This document shows, one piece after another, positions 1-14,592 of a DNA stretch of 64,000 bases (positions are counted from its first letter, which is position 1; each line of letters starts with the position of its first letter). Below the pieces are notes generated by a model. That model worked only from the letters and a program-made list of their open reading frames with translations. It was not told the origin of the DNA and made no database searches. Source of the stretch: Siphlonurus alternatus (lineage: Eukaryota > Arthropoda > Insecta > Ephemeroptera > Siphlonuridae); assembly GCA_949825025.1 (NCBI GenBank), contig OX463778.1, positions 20,676,196-20,740,195 of the forward strand, read 5' to 3'. A program made the translations under genes and the position numbers.

Positions 1-175
1 ATAATTGTTAAATTATTTGGTATATAATAGCAAATTCAAGGTATAGTATATTTAAATGTAATTAAGTATAATAAAGGACACTATTCACAAACATATTATG
101 CAAATTTCTCATAACCATGTTTAGTGCAGTTCTAAATCAATGAGAATAACCGCGATTATAGTGTCAACTTTCTGC

Positions 176-177
<2 letters not shown>

Positions 178-215
<38 letters not shown>
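178..215. repeat. Poly(T) run
   Basis: A run of about 38 T. It could be the A-tail of a minus-strand retroposon, but nothing upstream supports a family. Similar shorter runs occur at 5641-5661 (A), 20667-20688 (T), 41227-41248 (T) and 57366-57387 (T). Confidence 0.85.
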
Positions 216-221
<6 letters not shown>

Positions 222-419
222 AATACTCTTAATTTTATTTAATTTGATTTTATTTTGGAGTGGATCAGAGTAAAAAGTGTACACGTTGTCCCAGCAATTT
301 TGACTGGTGACTGCACAATATTTTAATTATAAAATGTATGACGTTTCGGCTATCCTTAAGTGTACTACTTTATTATCAATCCGCAATTGGGTACTTCTAT
401 TAACTAATTACTCACTAAG

Positions 420-600
420 TATCCACTCTGACATTTGCCTGTGACTGAGGGAAACGTGGAACCCTCAGCCCGGATAGATGAATTTAGATAGATAGCTGGG
501 TGGTATTTTTTTTTTCGAAAATGGTCACCCATCCAACTGCTAACCAGCTTGACTTCAGTGATCTGATGAGACCCAGCCAAGATCACTGCGCCACACAACT
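420..600 (-). mobile_element. 5S-rRNA-headed SINE-like element
   Basis: On the minus strand the head reads CTCATCAGATCACTGAAGTC, AAGCTGGTTAGCAGTTGGAT and GGGTGACC. It resembles the 5S rRNA internal promoter region (ctcgtctgatctcggaag ... ctggttagtacttggatggg). The downstream body includes gagggttccacgtttccctc. Related copies lie at 9217, 10167, 14593, 16560, 24735 and 61545. Confidence 0.7.
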
Positions 601-1332
601 TTATGATATTAAAATATTATTCGGTTGAACGCTTCTGTGATTCCTATCACTTTAAAATTATAGCACGATGATATATAATAAAACAACATAAGAAGAAAGG
701 TGCTATAAGGTATATGCCAGGTATGTGAGAATAATTTCATATTGTTGAATATATAGCCAAGTAATAAGGTACTGTAAGAGATTATAATGATAAGAATGGT
801 ATATTAATGTTTAAATAACTTATGGTTGTATAAAAAAATATTAAAATTACAATGAAATGTAACTTTATTGAAAGTGTTATTGTATATTTATTTTGTATTA
901 TTGTACAAAAGAATGAATGATCATAAACTAGACAGTTAAATTATTATTATTATGTAGCATAGAAGTAGTGTTGATGGTACGATGAAATGTAAAATTTATG
1001 TGCATAATAATTATACATGCTTAAAAATATTTTAGAGATAATCCTTCAACAATAACACGATTTGGTTAGTAACATGATTAATTAATAAAACTAATGTCTA
1101 TAAAGTAATTAATTGATTAATGGAAATTGCCATATAATAATCATGATCTTAATTTGACTTCAAATATATTAATGTTAAAATATTGTTCAAATTTAATGAT
1201 TTACGTTTAAAATTTAACATTTTGAAGATCAATAGAGCGATTTTTACTAATTAATATATACAATTAATACAATTGCTAATAACAATTAATAATTTCTTTA
1301 TTATTTATTATTATTATTATTATTATACAATT

Positions 1333-1384
1333 GCTTTTAACATATAATATACTTGCTATAGCAAGTATATTATATGTTAAAAGC
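1333..1384. repeat. Perfect 52-bp palindrome
   Basis: Each half-arm is 26 bp, gcttttaacatataatatac then ttgcta, followed directly by its exact reverse complement with no loop. It could be a short fold-back remnant or a cruciform-forming site. Confidence 0.95.
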
Positions 1385-1411
1385 TAATATATTGTCTAAT
1401 TGTCTCAATCT

Positions 1412-1610
1412 GTTTACCATGATTTTGGGCTGTTCTACATTGATATTGTGAGTGGCATTGCTTGTGTGAAATTTGTTTTTTGTTTTTATTTGTTATGTTT
1501 AAAATAGTTTACAATCACCATGAGGTTGCTATTCACACTGCTATTGATGTGCTTATATTGTATTGTACAATTAAAAAGCAATAAAGATGAATGAATAATT
1601 ACGTTTCTCA
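1412..1610 (+). mobile_element. Possible non-LTR retrotransposon 3' end
   Basis: A G+C-richer stretch ends in cttatattgtattgtacaat, then aaaaagcaataaagatgaat and gaat. An AATAAA-like end followed by short repeats is typical of LINE 3' ends. No coding region remains. Confidence 0.3.
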
Positions 1611-4600
1611 AACTTTTATAATATTGCATATTAGAACCTGCATGTATAATATTTGTTACATATATTATTATTTAAATTGAAATAAAAAAAATGCCCCTTT
1701 TTACGTGATATTTGTCTTTTACGATTTCTATGTTCCAAAATAAATTTCATTAGACCATAAACGTATTTTAATTATATATTATCAATGATCATTAAGAGTT
1801 ATAAATTAATATAATTCTGTTTTATAATTACATAGCTTTATGTTGCAAGGTAAGTAGGTAACATTTGGCAAATAATAATTATGTTCTCCACATATGGCCA
1901 TGACCGAAAAGTCGAGAGTTCGCCCACGGTCTTACTCTTAGTGAACTGCAGCGGTCACTACGTCTGAAAAAGATTGAGTGATGATCTGTAGCAGCTGACA
2001 ATGTGACATAAGAAATGTGTTCACCTCGCGTGATTTAGCAATGTTTTGGTTTACAAGTAATTCTTAGAAGGTCAAAATAAATATTAATCTATTGAATATA
2101 TTAACCTTTTAATAGTGAGAAATTACACTTTAAATTTAATGTTTTTGTAAGATTTAGTAGTTTTTGTTATGTTGTACAACTTGAGACTCAATAAACGTTA
2201 CCCCTATCTGATTGAAGATGCACTAAAACTACTATTATACATAGATAATACAGATTTGTAAATTTATGAAGAGAGTTAGAAGACAGCGCAATGTTTTCAT
2301 TCAAGAGTGTAATTTGGGTTCACCATGACTACACATAGAGTCGGAGTAACGTTCGTTTTTTTATGAAGTGTAAAGTTGTAAATAGACTGGGTATATAATT
2401 GCTTTTAAGTGTAATTTTAACATTAAAAACATTTAGGTGTATACTTTAAATTCGCAGTTTAAAAACACAATAAATCACATGATTTGTAATTGCTATTTAA
2501 ATTTATTTTGACTGTGAATCTTATCTTTTACTCTATCGCTATAACCATTCCCTCTTGCAAAATTAAGTACTCTAAACTATTTTTATATTGACCAAACAGA
2601 TCAATGATCAAAAATAGAATTTTATTGATTAATTTGAACTTATTTTAGTTGCTTTTTATGGCAAAACTTTTATAAATTTTAAAATATATATAATTAACTA
2701 TATAGGTATTAAAAAAGTCCCCAGCAACCTTTAACCGTATAATTATACTTATATGGAATCAAATTTTATATTTTTTTAAATGAATAACGGCCCTTTTCAA
2801 GTTTTTTTCATTAAATATTTTTTTAAGTAAATTTTAATGGCTATACGAAGAAAAAAAAACGCGATAGCTACTTATTTTATTGTCAGAATTTTATTACTAA
2901 AATGCCTAAAATATATTTTAGTAATTCAACCTTGGTCATGTTCACCCTTTTTTTAGGGATTTTTCCGTATGTCTAACCTGTCTACTCTTGGAGTAGAATT
3001 TATAAACAGGGACGGCAGAAAAGGCTGGATCCTAAGGCCCTAGGATGCCCAAAAACCATTAAGATGAGCAGATTAAGGAGGCTGGAGTACGAGAATAGGA
3101 AAAAAGATGGCTAAAAGTAATAACATTTTATAACAATTTTTTATACGGGTATAAAATGAATTCATGTCATATATTAAGCTAATCCATGGTTAAGCATTAT
3201 AATTCAGCCTTACCAATTACAAATAAATAATATTATTATCGTTTTATTAATATTTTAGTGTCACTCGTAGAAAGAGGAACACACACGTAAGTTCGTGATA
3301 CGAGTGTTTGAGAATCTGTGAGAATTTCTTCTTCTGGTTATGTTTAAATGCAAGCACATTACTTCGTGATCTTTCAATAATTGATAAAGTAATTACACTT
3401 GTAACTTCAAATGAGGGCGAAGTAATAAAGTAATGAGACTAAACTCAATTACGATATATATTATGTACTTACTGCATGCAATCGTAATAATATATAATAG
3501 TTTAAATATACACAAGAAGAAGAATATATAAAAATATTTTTAAAGAAATTGTATTATATGTAAGAACAAATTTTATTATTTTCAGTACTTAAATGTTTTT
3601 TTATGTTGAAGAGTCAGTGAAATATGTTCTTGTGTAATTAACTGTTGCTTACCATTTTAAGTCTACGGTAAATAGAAATACAAAGATCAAATAATATGTT
3701 CACCTCATATGTAGTTTTCTTTATTAGCAAATAGTAGTCCGACAACATACTTTCCCAGTGATGGCGTTACTATTATAGAAATATGTTGTTTAAATGAAAT
3801 GAACGCTGGTGCCACCATCGATGTATATTTGTATTAATAAATTTTTCAGGACAAAAAATTATGTAAGGAGTTAGACATCTTGAATTGTCTTTGTTGTAAT
3901 AAATAAAAATATGAGAAAGATCGTTCTAAAAACTACAAACAAAAAAGTTTTATTAAATAATTTATTATTATATAAATAAGGAGATGATGAATTTAATTAT
4001 AGTTGTAACTATTTTATTTTACTGAGTATGTCATGTATTTAATAATTACTTAACGAATGAAGTCAACTGTGAAAAAAAAAAAAAAATAAAAAAAATATAT
4101 ATTTTTAATTGTTGGTGCAATTTCATATTGCAGTAATAAAATTGCGTTAGATGAAATATTATAATATACAGCTCGGGACAACGCAAACGTTACCACTTAT
4201 TACCACTGATTTTGTGTCTGTCATGCAGTCTATGCTGGAGGCTTGGTAAAAACTTTTGAAATAATTTAGGGATTGTTAGTTAGCTAAAGAAATAAAATTG
4301 CTAATATGGTTCTTTCTCTCATGGCTACAAATCTACATTATAAAAGGTGGACATATGAAAAGTAAAGGTTTAAAAATAAATATAATCGAAGGAAAGTAAA
4401 TTTTATCATGCATAATTATATCAAATTGAAATTTCAAGTTTCAAAATTTCTAAAATTAAATTAAAAATTGCCTGATGGTTTGACTGCAAAAATCTATAAT
4501 TTATAAAAATTAATAAAATACAAATTTTCTTTAAACCAAACTGTTTTTTTTTTATGTCTGAACTACTATTTATTTTGCTTTCGCCATATAAGAAAATATC

Positions 4601-6015
4601 TGCGATTTTAGCAGCGCTTTTAGACGTTTAATATGTGTTGAAAAATTTTCACGACAAGTATTTTTTCCTCCACTGATCCATATTCAACAAATCAGGTAGA
4701 GGAATTTAAAAAATTTAATATTACATTTTTTTTTCAGCAGTCAAATGAATGAATTAAGTCATTCAAAAATGAAAGTGTTAATTAATCAGAATACTAATCA
4801 ACGCTGTTACCTAATTCATTATCGATAAATTTAAGCAAAAGTGTTATGCATAATATTCAATTTAAATTTTATATATTATTGAATTTTATAAGAAAGTAAA
4901 TGATAAATAATTAAATTATTTTTTGTTAAAATACAATTTTATTGTCATAGGATATGATGATGATTTTACACTATTAAATCTCTGATTTTACTCGCTTTTT
5001 TTTACCCGAAGATCTTTCACAAAGTACATATAATTTTGTTTCTATTTATGCAAATTTAAAATTATCATTACTGACTGTAGCCACTTGTTTACTTTTTTTT
5101 CTATGTAAATAATTCAAATTATACTATTATGAAGCAACAATAATGTGTTGGCAAGACGTGAATTGGTACTAAAACTAATAATATGAATGAGAAAAATGTT
5201 ATATTATGTATTTTTTTTAGCTAACATGATTTACGTATTATATAATTGTGTGCACACAGCATGACTTCTTATGTATGTGTTACATAAAGTACATTATATA
5301 TAAATTGCAATAAATTTTAATAAGACTTTTTTTTTTGTAATTTTTCATCTTCAAGATCTGTGAAGATTTTTTTTTTCTCTCATTCTTTAATGTTCAATAT
5401 AAATCATACAATACACAATATATTTTCCTTGACCCTTTGATCAGTATTGTATGACTCTATTATTAGCCTATTTATTATAGAATTTAAAACTAACCATGCT
5501 TGAAAGCAAATAAAAGAAAAGAAAAATGTTGTAAAAGCTTTTTAATATTTTTATATACACTGAGAAAAATTGTTGATACCATTTTAATCAGTAATTTTCA
5601 ATTTTTTAATAACTTATACTTATAATCTGTGCGAGTAGTAAAAAAAAAAAAAAAAAAAAAAATAGGCGCGTATTAATTAATTGTATGCTGCAATTCATGG
5701 CAGTATATTGACTATATTGTCATAAAAATTTACTAAAAATATTGAATAAAATCAATAAATATAACTTATATACAAAGTTACAGCATTTTGTCATCAAGGG
5801 AAGAATTTATTAAAAATTGTTGACAAAAACCATAGAATAAAACATATCTTTCTCAATGCTACTTCAACAATTTCAACATTTTCAACAATACTACAACAAT
5901 TTTTGAAGAACATTTTTCGGACAGGTATTTTTTTTTTTTTTTTTAATACGAATGGAATAAAACAATTTTTAAGTTTCTATTAATCGATCGAATCATTTTT
6001 TTATTGTAAGACTGT

Positions 6016-6198
6016 CAGGGGCGGATCCAGCCCGCGGCTTTGGGGGGGGGGGCGGTGCCCTATCCCACAATGTTAAATTTTGGATTGGGAGGGGGGCGAT
6101 GGGTGGGGGGTGGTAATACCTTCAATGTATTTTGGAACTTTTTGTGGGGGGGGGGGGGCGATCGCCCCCATCGCCCCCCCCCCTTGGATCCGCGCCTG
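6016..6198. mobile_element. hAT-like MITE with 8-bp target duplication
   Basis: The ends CAGGGGCGGATCCAG and TTGGATCCGCGCCTG are inverted repeats. Both are flanked by the same 8-mer AAGACTGT (6008-6015 and 6199-6206), the target-site length of hAT transposons. The interior is runs of G and C with no real reading frame. A related element lies at 27591-27742. Confidence 0.85.
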
Positions 6199-7813
6199 AA
6201 GACTGTAAGTTGTTCGCTTAACTTACTGTATAGTGTATAGTGTATACCTTAATTTTGAAATGCGTATTATTCATACATATTATGGTTCTCTGAAATAATT
6301 AATAAAAAAAATACAAAAAGTTTTAAACAATTCAAAACTATTTTCTCCGTGTACTGATATGTATAATATCGGATAATTATTTTGATGAAGCGTTACAAAG
6401 ATGTTTCAAGTATTATTTTTTTTTTTTTTTTTGTCTTGTCGTAATGCGTTAAGTGTAACCTTGGTTTGAAGTTACTTTCTCTAGCCGAAGTAATTGAAAC
6501 AGTCGAAGAAGACCAAGTCTAATTTCGGAGGACGCCTTGAGGGTAAGAAAATGAGAGTGAAAATGAAACCAAGCGTAAACACTGACAACAACAAATTGGA
6601 TGAAACGGTTTCATGTACCACAGAGGAGACTTGTTTTTTTATGCATCAACAAAGATGAAGGTTTTTATAAAAAACTCATCGAAAGTAATTATATGTTGAA
6701 AGATGATCAATTTTTATTGAGGTCACTTATATTGAGAGTAAATTCTTGCCTGAAGCAATAATATAAATACGTATTGTTTATTTTTATAATATATTGAAGT
6801 ACATTGTATTAAAATGTAATATTTATTAATAATAAGTATAATTAAAAGCCTTTAGGGTACATATTGGCATAGATAATTTTTAATATAAATGATTTTTATA
6901 ATAGTTATGAGGATTTAAAATTTCAAATCAATGTTAATGAGATTATTCGCAAACAATTTTAGCAAAGATTTTAGCCTACAATTTTTATTGCATATGAAAT
7001 ACATCATTTTCGTTTTTAAATTTGCAAGCAATTTTAGGCTAAATTTACGTCAACTATAATGAAATTGTTACAAAAATTGCTAAATTTAAGCTACAAAATA
7101 TTGTTTATTTTTACATTTTACAAATATTTTGGTTAAGTCAAACAATTAAAATCTCTAATCATAAAAATGTTGATAACTTATTGCCTTAATAAAAATAAAG
7201 CGTAAAATATATTTAAAATATTATTCTATTATTATGAACATTTGAACATAGGCAAAGTTTAAAGTTAGCAACAAATTCACGAGCTATCAAATTTGGGAAA
7301 CACAATCCTGATAATTAATCCATAACAATAATTAATAATTTTGAACATCCTGTTGTTATAAAAATTACAGCATTTGATGGGAAGCTAAGGTGGGAAATTA
7401 GCAATAATAAATATGCTTAAAATGTTAAACCACCTGTGGGAATATAATATTGTTATAACGATGTGTGTGTTTTTTTTTTTGCGGTCTGCGAGCAGGAAAA
7501 GATGAGCAAGGTCATCGATTTGGTGGTCTGGATCAAGAGTGCAAGGTCTTGAGACGTCGGGGAGCAAATTCCTCACCGTCTTACCTGCGGGTGATTCAGC
7601 ACAACCTTCAGCCAGCATTTCCCTATATGATCATCAGATGACAGATATAATTGCATTACGGTTGCGCAAATATAGAGGACGCATATATATGTAAATTAAT
7701 AACTAAATTGTTCAAGGTACGTTGGTAGAGTCACTGTATAAAGGCACATGCACGTACAAGAAAATCGTCAATATAAACATAAAAAATGTAGAGAAAAATC
7801 AATTGGTTTCAAT

Positions 7814-8145
7814 AATGGACAACATACATGAAATTTTTTTATTGCAGAAATGAATAGAGGGTACCAAATTATGCCACTCTGAATTCTTTTACATTTTTTT
7901 GAAACCCAGAACTATTTTTAAATAATTATTGAAAGTGCGGCCACGCCCCCTGGAGGCGTCAATAGGCATCCAGTCTCTATCCTTTTTATTAAGGCTGCAG
8001 GGGTGCCAACTGAAATCACAGGACTTTCAATAATTATTTAAAAATAGTTCCGGGTTTCAAAAAAATCTGAAAAAATTCAGAGCAGCATAATTTGGTACCC
8101 TCTATTCATTTCTGCAATAAATTTTTTTCATGTATGTTGTCCATT
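7814..8145. mobile_element. Fold-back element, family A copy 1
   Basis: A 332-bp inverted repeat has outer arms AATGGACAACATACATGAAA and, further in, AATAGAGGGTACCAAATTATG, mirrored at the right end. The centre carries a G+C-rich block (ggccacgccccctggaggcg). Copies 2 and 3 are at 49659-49906 and 58435-58712. No coding capacity. Confidence 0.8.
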
Positions 8146-9216
8146 GTACCCCGCGGGATAGCATAAACTTTATGCCTCATTTAATTGTTGGTACTGCAGT
8201 TATAGGAGAAAAAATATATACTCAGATTTGAAATTTTAGGGGAGTAATCAGTCTAATTTTATTAAAAATGCTCAGACATATTATGCTCAGATGTAGTCTA
8301 TAATGGTTTTTATTCTGTATTATTATTATTTTAAAATTATAAATTATAGAGTGGGGTCTATTTTAACATTGTTCCAAAATTTACACTCAATGCAATTTCT
8401 TTTTTTTTTTTTTAAAGAGCTGACAAATTAATCAAAGGTAAAATTAAATAATTTGAGATTTCCCGAGTTGTACGATTTGATTTTATCAACTGAAATGCAT
8501 GTGTTTTTACAATATTTTGTTAAATACAAAGGAAAGTAAGACAATTTCACGCTACCTTGCCGATGTTCCTAATGTATTGTTTAATTAAAAAAATAATACA
8601 GTACATGTTTCACAAAGAATAGTTAAAAATTAATTTAAGAAAACAAATCTAAATTAGAAGAAAGAGTTCATTCATAATTAGGAAAGTATGTTAATGACCA
8701 AATATAAGATAACAATCATTAACTAATTTATTCATATTTTTTTAATTTAATAACAAACATTTAAACTTGTCTCATCAACTTACCTTGATTCAAGTTTAAA
8801 ACTAAAAACTTGTTCTATTAATTATTAAAATTGACCATCACACATCTATAAAGTCAAGGATAAGATATTGAAGCTTCTTTAAATATTAGTAAATAATAAT
8901 TAGGAATGCAATATCAGGGATTAGATATGGCTAATCTTTAGTAATTTATATTGAAGATTAAGAAAGCGTGTACATGTTAATTATAATTACGTGCATATTT
9001 ATATAGATATAGAGCAGCACTCTCTAAAAATAATAGAATAGCTCATCATAGAACAATTGTTTTATTATAATTATAAAGTTTGGCTAAAATTCAAATTTTG
9101 ATAACATCATCATATCCCGGAAATTACTATTAACAAACCTTTAATTATTTTTGCCAAAAAGTTTGTTGATAATACAGTTGGCCTTACATCAATAAAATAT
9201 GATGCCCCTGTGTAAG

Positions 9217-9290
9217 TCAAGGTTTCGATTACTAACTCATTATTTGGATGGGTGACCCATGAAACTCGTGGCCACTAAATTCTTATTATC
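9217..9290 (+). mobile_element. 5S-headed SINE-like fragment
   Basis: Tcaaggtttcgattactaac, then tatttggatgggtgaccca and cgtggccac, matches the head of the family at 420-600 and 16560-16830. Truncated, without the conserved body. Confidence 0.5.
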
Positions 9291-9784
9291 GACTATCTTC
9301 TTAAAAAAAAAAAGAAACAAGGACATAAATAGTAGTATACATCACGATTTATTTTAAAATTATGCATTGTATTTTTTTCTAATGCACATTATATTATAGC
9401 AATAATATAATACACTGTTATTATAGCTATAATACCAGCAGGTTTAATTTAAACGCGTATACTAAGAATAAAAAATAAAACTTAATTATTAATACATAAA
9501 ATACATATTTAAATATTATAAGTAGAAAATTCACGTATCACAGTATTAAGTATATCTTTACTCATCAATAAAGAAATGGGCGTGATTTCAATGAAGTTCT
9601 TTGTCGATACATCATGACTTGATAAAATTTATTCATATTCAATAAATCAATTAAAAACAATGATGATATAATAATATAATTTTATGAAAAATGACAATGA
9701 TGGATTACTTATATAATATTGAAAAAATCAGAGTTTTCTAATTAATGCATGACAATTAGTAATCATTAATTTAAAAATTTTGAG

Positions 9785-10030
9785 TGTCGGTCAAGGAGGA
9801 AGATCGGAAGAGGTGGACATCCGTCTTCATTATACTTTGTGTCGATGGTTGCAGCAGCCAGCCGGATGGACGCTCCTTTCACTCTCGATTGTTACTCCTC
9901 CGCTGTGACCTTGCCTGTTTACCTGCAAGAGAGCAGTGGGGCGTGTGGTGACCCGGAGGTCACTTGAAGAGGCGCCGGTGACATCGCAGCAGATTCGTCA
10001 TTTGGCAAGGGTACGAGCTGGAGCACGTAC
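9785..10030. other. G+C-rich island, unassigned
   Basis: A stretch of about 245 bp (gtcggtcaaggaggaagatc ... gtacgagctggagcacgtac) with no long reading frame. It contains gaggtcacttgaa, a nuclear-receptor-type half-site. Cannot be assigned. Confidence 0.25.
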
Positions 10031-10166
10031 TTTTTTAGCGGTATTATATACAATGTAATAAATATATAATAAAATAATATGGCACACATTTTAAGCATAC
10101 TTATTTATTATAATACTTGATTTAACCTTTTAATAATAGAATCCATACGATTCATTGATAAAAAGT

Positions 10167-10330
10167 AGTCTGTCCTGACTGAGGTTTTCCACGGTTCCCT
10201 CAGTCTCATCTTAGAAAATGCTTGGACGCGTATAAGGCTGTGGCCACCATCCTTTCCCTACCTTATCCCTACTCATTCCCCCTCCTCGAGCTCCAAGTTC
10301 ATAAGGACATGTCCCTTGTAAAAAAAATAA
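10167..10330 (+). mobile_element. 3' part of 5S-headed SINE-like element
   Basis: Tgtcctgactgaggttttcc, acggttccctcagtctcat and ggctgtggccaccatccttt match the body of the copies at 14593 and 16560. It ends in a short A-rich tail near 10320. The 5S-like head is missing. Confidence 0.6.
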
Positions 10331-13300
10331 TAATAACAAATAAAATGCTAAAATGAAGCTCTTTTTGTATACTCTCTTTTAAGTTGTTTACAGTAGTGTT
10401 TTTACTAAGATTTTTCTCTTTTTAATATTAATTTTTTTATCTTAATAATATTAATTTTATTTAAATACACAATGTTGTGTTACTTTGTCATGAGAATATT
10501 AATACATACCTTGTCTCTGTATTTTGTTGCCAACGCATAACATACAATAATTTATGTAGTGTTTTTAGAAAGGTTTACTCACATTAAATTGTTTTTTGTT
10601 TTCTTTAATTTTTAATATCCAGTTGTATTTTGTGTTGTAAAGAATTATAAACATTTAATACATGTTAATACCTAGAAATATAAATACGCGTATATATAGG
10701 TTAGAACTAATATAATATTATACCTCATGTATGTAGTACAGTCCTAGTAAAAATAAAAGAGACAACTCTTATAGGGCTGTCTCACACTGGACCGCATGAT
10801 TTCGCAGTCTTTGATTAAAAAATTAAGAACTTATATGCGATCAGTTGTATATACGCGCGCCGAGCACACAGCTTTTCCTTTCGTATCGCATCATACGTTT
10901 CTCATTTAGAACCGGTTCTAAATATATATCATACGATACCATACGAAGGCAGTGTGCGATCCTTCTTGAAATCTATACACCAATTACTCTATTTCACTCT
11001 TTATGACTAACTCTGTACATAAATGATGCAAGAAAGTTAAGAGTCAAACATACTTAATTATTATTCACTTTATTTACATTATCAATTAATCATATTTGTC
11101 CGTACAATTTTACAACCATCAAAGTTGCTTATTTAAATATTATTCTAATGTAGTATGTATAATCTTTAAAATGATCCATTAATTTGAAAACACAGAACTA
11201 GCTGTCATACATGTATGAACAACACACAATATTAATCTTCTGTCTGTTAAGTTCACTGATGTTAGTACACAGTTTGAGGTCACAAAAGGTCACGTATTAG
11301 GCGGGGGAGGGTTAGAAATCACTCACCTTCTGGACCCCCGCGAATGTTCGCCACCTCCACGACACGCCCACCATCATCTGTGCAACATCATCGTCCACGC
11401 GTGGTGTCCAACCAACGGTGTTCATATATAAGTCGTATTATGGTGCTCATCTTCATGATAAATGGTGCTCGTGTCATGTCACATAGTGATAATGCAGCAA
11501 ATGGTGAACATGCAATATGTTTATGTTCATGACAAACGGTGCTCATATCGTAATTTATAATTATATTGTTAATTTTTCATGATGCTTAATAGTCTAATTT
11601 ACTGCAAGAGATTTATTACTCTAATATCTACCATATTCAAAACTCATCCTTAAAGTCTATAATCAACCCTGAGACAAGAAACTACCTACAAAAAATTTAC
11701 TATACGTAATGTACCTACAGTTGAAAATTGAAATACATAGGTTAGATTCTAAAGCATCTATTCCAATTTTTAACTTTAGGAACTGTACGTAGACTTGTGG
11801 CTATCTCCATAAACCTAAAAAAAAAGAAGAAGCAAGAGATTTGTTGAAACTTCATGGCTCTTATTATAAATAATTACGGCATAGAGAATTATTTTGAAAT
11901 TTTGGTGAAAAAATACTCGTCGCGACTGATTTTTCTACTTTCAATACCGGAAATTTTCTCTTTGTGATAAGCAAGAGTTATTATTATGCTAAAAAAAAGT
12001 AGCATAACGATGCAGCAAAGAAAACATTGTTGGTTTCGAAAATATAAAAATTATTTTTGGAGTTCAATGTAAATAATCGATCATTAAGTTCGTATAATTA
12101 AATAGGTTAAGTAGGATGATGAATGATGACATTGACGTAATGCAATCTTCATGTCAAATTTTAATTGACATTTTGACAGAATAACCTCGAGATACTTTAA
12201 AGATTCACTACACTTTTTTTTAAAACAATTCTTTGCAATATTACATGTCCTAATATGTGACCTTTTGTGTTAAACAAATGAAAGGACTTAATGTATGACT
12301 CATTTTGACAACGTGACTCACGTTCGCATTCTAATTACAGCAAGTGAAGTTAATTTTGATGTTAACTTTAAAGATAATATGAGTCTTTAAAATCAGATAT
12401 TATACTTCTTTAAACGTTTTATCTTAGAGATAATTCAATGTTAAATGTTAAAAATATTATAATGATATTTTCATGACATACCTTTTTAGTATGCCCCTGA
12501 GTTGTATAATTTAATTGGATAATATAATTCAACATTCGTTAAAGTATGATAAAACATATAAAAAATCAACATTAAAAACTGAAAAAATCCTAGGTGATAA
12601 CTAGTGAAAATGGCAAGAATATTTAAATAATTGTTTTACTATATATGAAAAACCAATTTAATTTAAATTAATATTTATTTTGCATAATATTATTTTTAAT
12701 AATTATAATTAAACACACGAGAATGTATCATAAATGCACATAACATCAAAAGGATTCTCCTCCTTTTTACAGCTTGAAAAAACTATAGATTTAAATGTTT
12801 TTTAATGACAGTATTATAATTACATTATAAAAGTATATTTAAATAATAAAATATGTTAATTTTATAATAAGTGACTTTTAATTTAAAAAAAAAAGTATAC
12901 ATTAAACAATTATAACCAAAAAAACATCAACACTTTTGAAAATTTAAAATCTATGCATAAATTAAAGTTTAATTATAATTATAATGACCTTGACATGATG
13001 GTTCTAATTTTATGGTTCAACCCACCGTAATGGCTGGAGATGTTTTCACAACACCTTATTCGCTCGCGTGGCCAAGACATATGCAGGATTGAAGAGAGGG
13101 GAGAGGCTTTGCATCATCGCGATCCATCAGAGAGTAAGGTCATAATATGGTGACCTTATTTTCTACCTAGACGATTCAATTCAACCTGATGGCAGTATCA
13201 TCATCACCCTGAAATCGACCCTGAGATAATATATTATAAATAATAACCTATAATGATAGAAGTTATTATTAGTTTTTTCATCTCATATAAAAAGAAATTG

Positions 13301-14592
13301 TAGAACTAATTTTCAATGTGTATTTCAATTTGCTATACTTTTTATTATGTTTTAAATTAACAATGGATGTTATAGTTAAATTTCTTTCAAATAAGTCCAG
13401 TATAATGGTAATGTATATTTTGATTACCATGAGATGATTTGTTTGGAAGAATGATAAAAAAATATTTGAGTTTTCTTTTCTATTTAATTTGATCCTCACA
13501 AATCTCACAATTGTATTTTGAAACCCTCAGAGAAAAATCACAGACGAATTATTGAACTTATAAGAGCTAATGTTTCATATCTTTGAACGTTAAGGTAACT
13601 TGGTAACCTATAATATAATACAATATCTCACAGATTTTAGTTGCCTTGTTATATATGATATTCATAATTTACAAAATAAAATATAGGAAAATTTTTATAC
13701 TAGTACGTAATTCACATATTTTTTGTAAATTCCCCTATTTATTTGATATTGACATATTTTTTTATATAATTAATGGGGAAGTCATCGATATGTACCCAAT
13801 TTCTAGTAAATGTCAAAATTTTAAAAATACATTTTTTTCAGTCTGTTGCACCTGCATTACTCTTATCACCTGAGTAACACTGTATATAATAACATTAAAA
13901 TATTTATATTTATATTATTATATGGTAGGTACATATAATTGAAATAGAATAAATTATGCAAATAGTAAAGTTAACCTTGAATTTCCAGTCCTGCACGAAA
14001 AATATTAGATAATTCATATTTTTTGGAATGTAGCAGCAGTAAAAATATTATAGAAAGAATGCGGATTCTTAAATAAAATTCCTAATATTGAATTTATTAG
14101 TAAATACATCATACTGCAATGTGCCATTGTGTCTGTATAACAGAAATAAATACTCGTAGAATAATATGCATATAACTAAATTCAATTACAATGGTCTATG
14201 CATGGTACTGTACAATATAAAAAAAAACACAGCAGTGTAATAACATTAAATTATGGCCTTCGTGTTTTTTTTTTTATAATGTCTCATTCAAATGTTTATT
14301 ATTATTGTTATTACTGATGGGCTGCAGCTGTAATTTTGATGCATTGAAGTAATCAAAAAAATAAATGTGCAGGATTTAAAAATTTTATTACATATTTTCT
14401 TACTCGTACGTGCAAAAATAAAATATTATGTTCACTAAAGTAAATATAAAGTAAATTAATGATACTGTTTTGTTCATTTATCTTATTGTTACGGTATTGT
14501 CTGATTGTTTAGTTACAATAAATGAAGATCGTGCATCCATTACGAGTCATACAGTGGGAAAGAAATAGTAATAAATTAGAGCAGTATAAACA

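Larger units (their letters stand above)
601..6007. other. A+T-rich intergenic stretch
   Basis: No gene seen. It holds the palindrome at 1333, a possible LINE tail near 1412-1610, poly(A)/poly(T) runs (4072-4086, 5641-5661, 5928-5944), and otherwise low-complexity A+T-rich DNA. Confidence 0.7.

Noticed and set aside
6040..6240. Gly-rich open frame
   Set aside because: It lies inside the G/C-run interior of a hAT-like MITE with an 8-bp target duplication.
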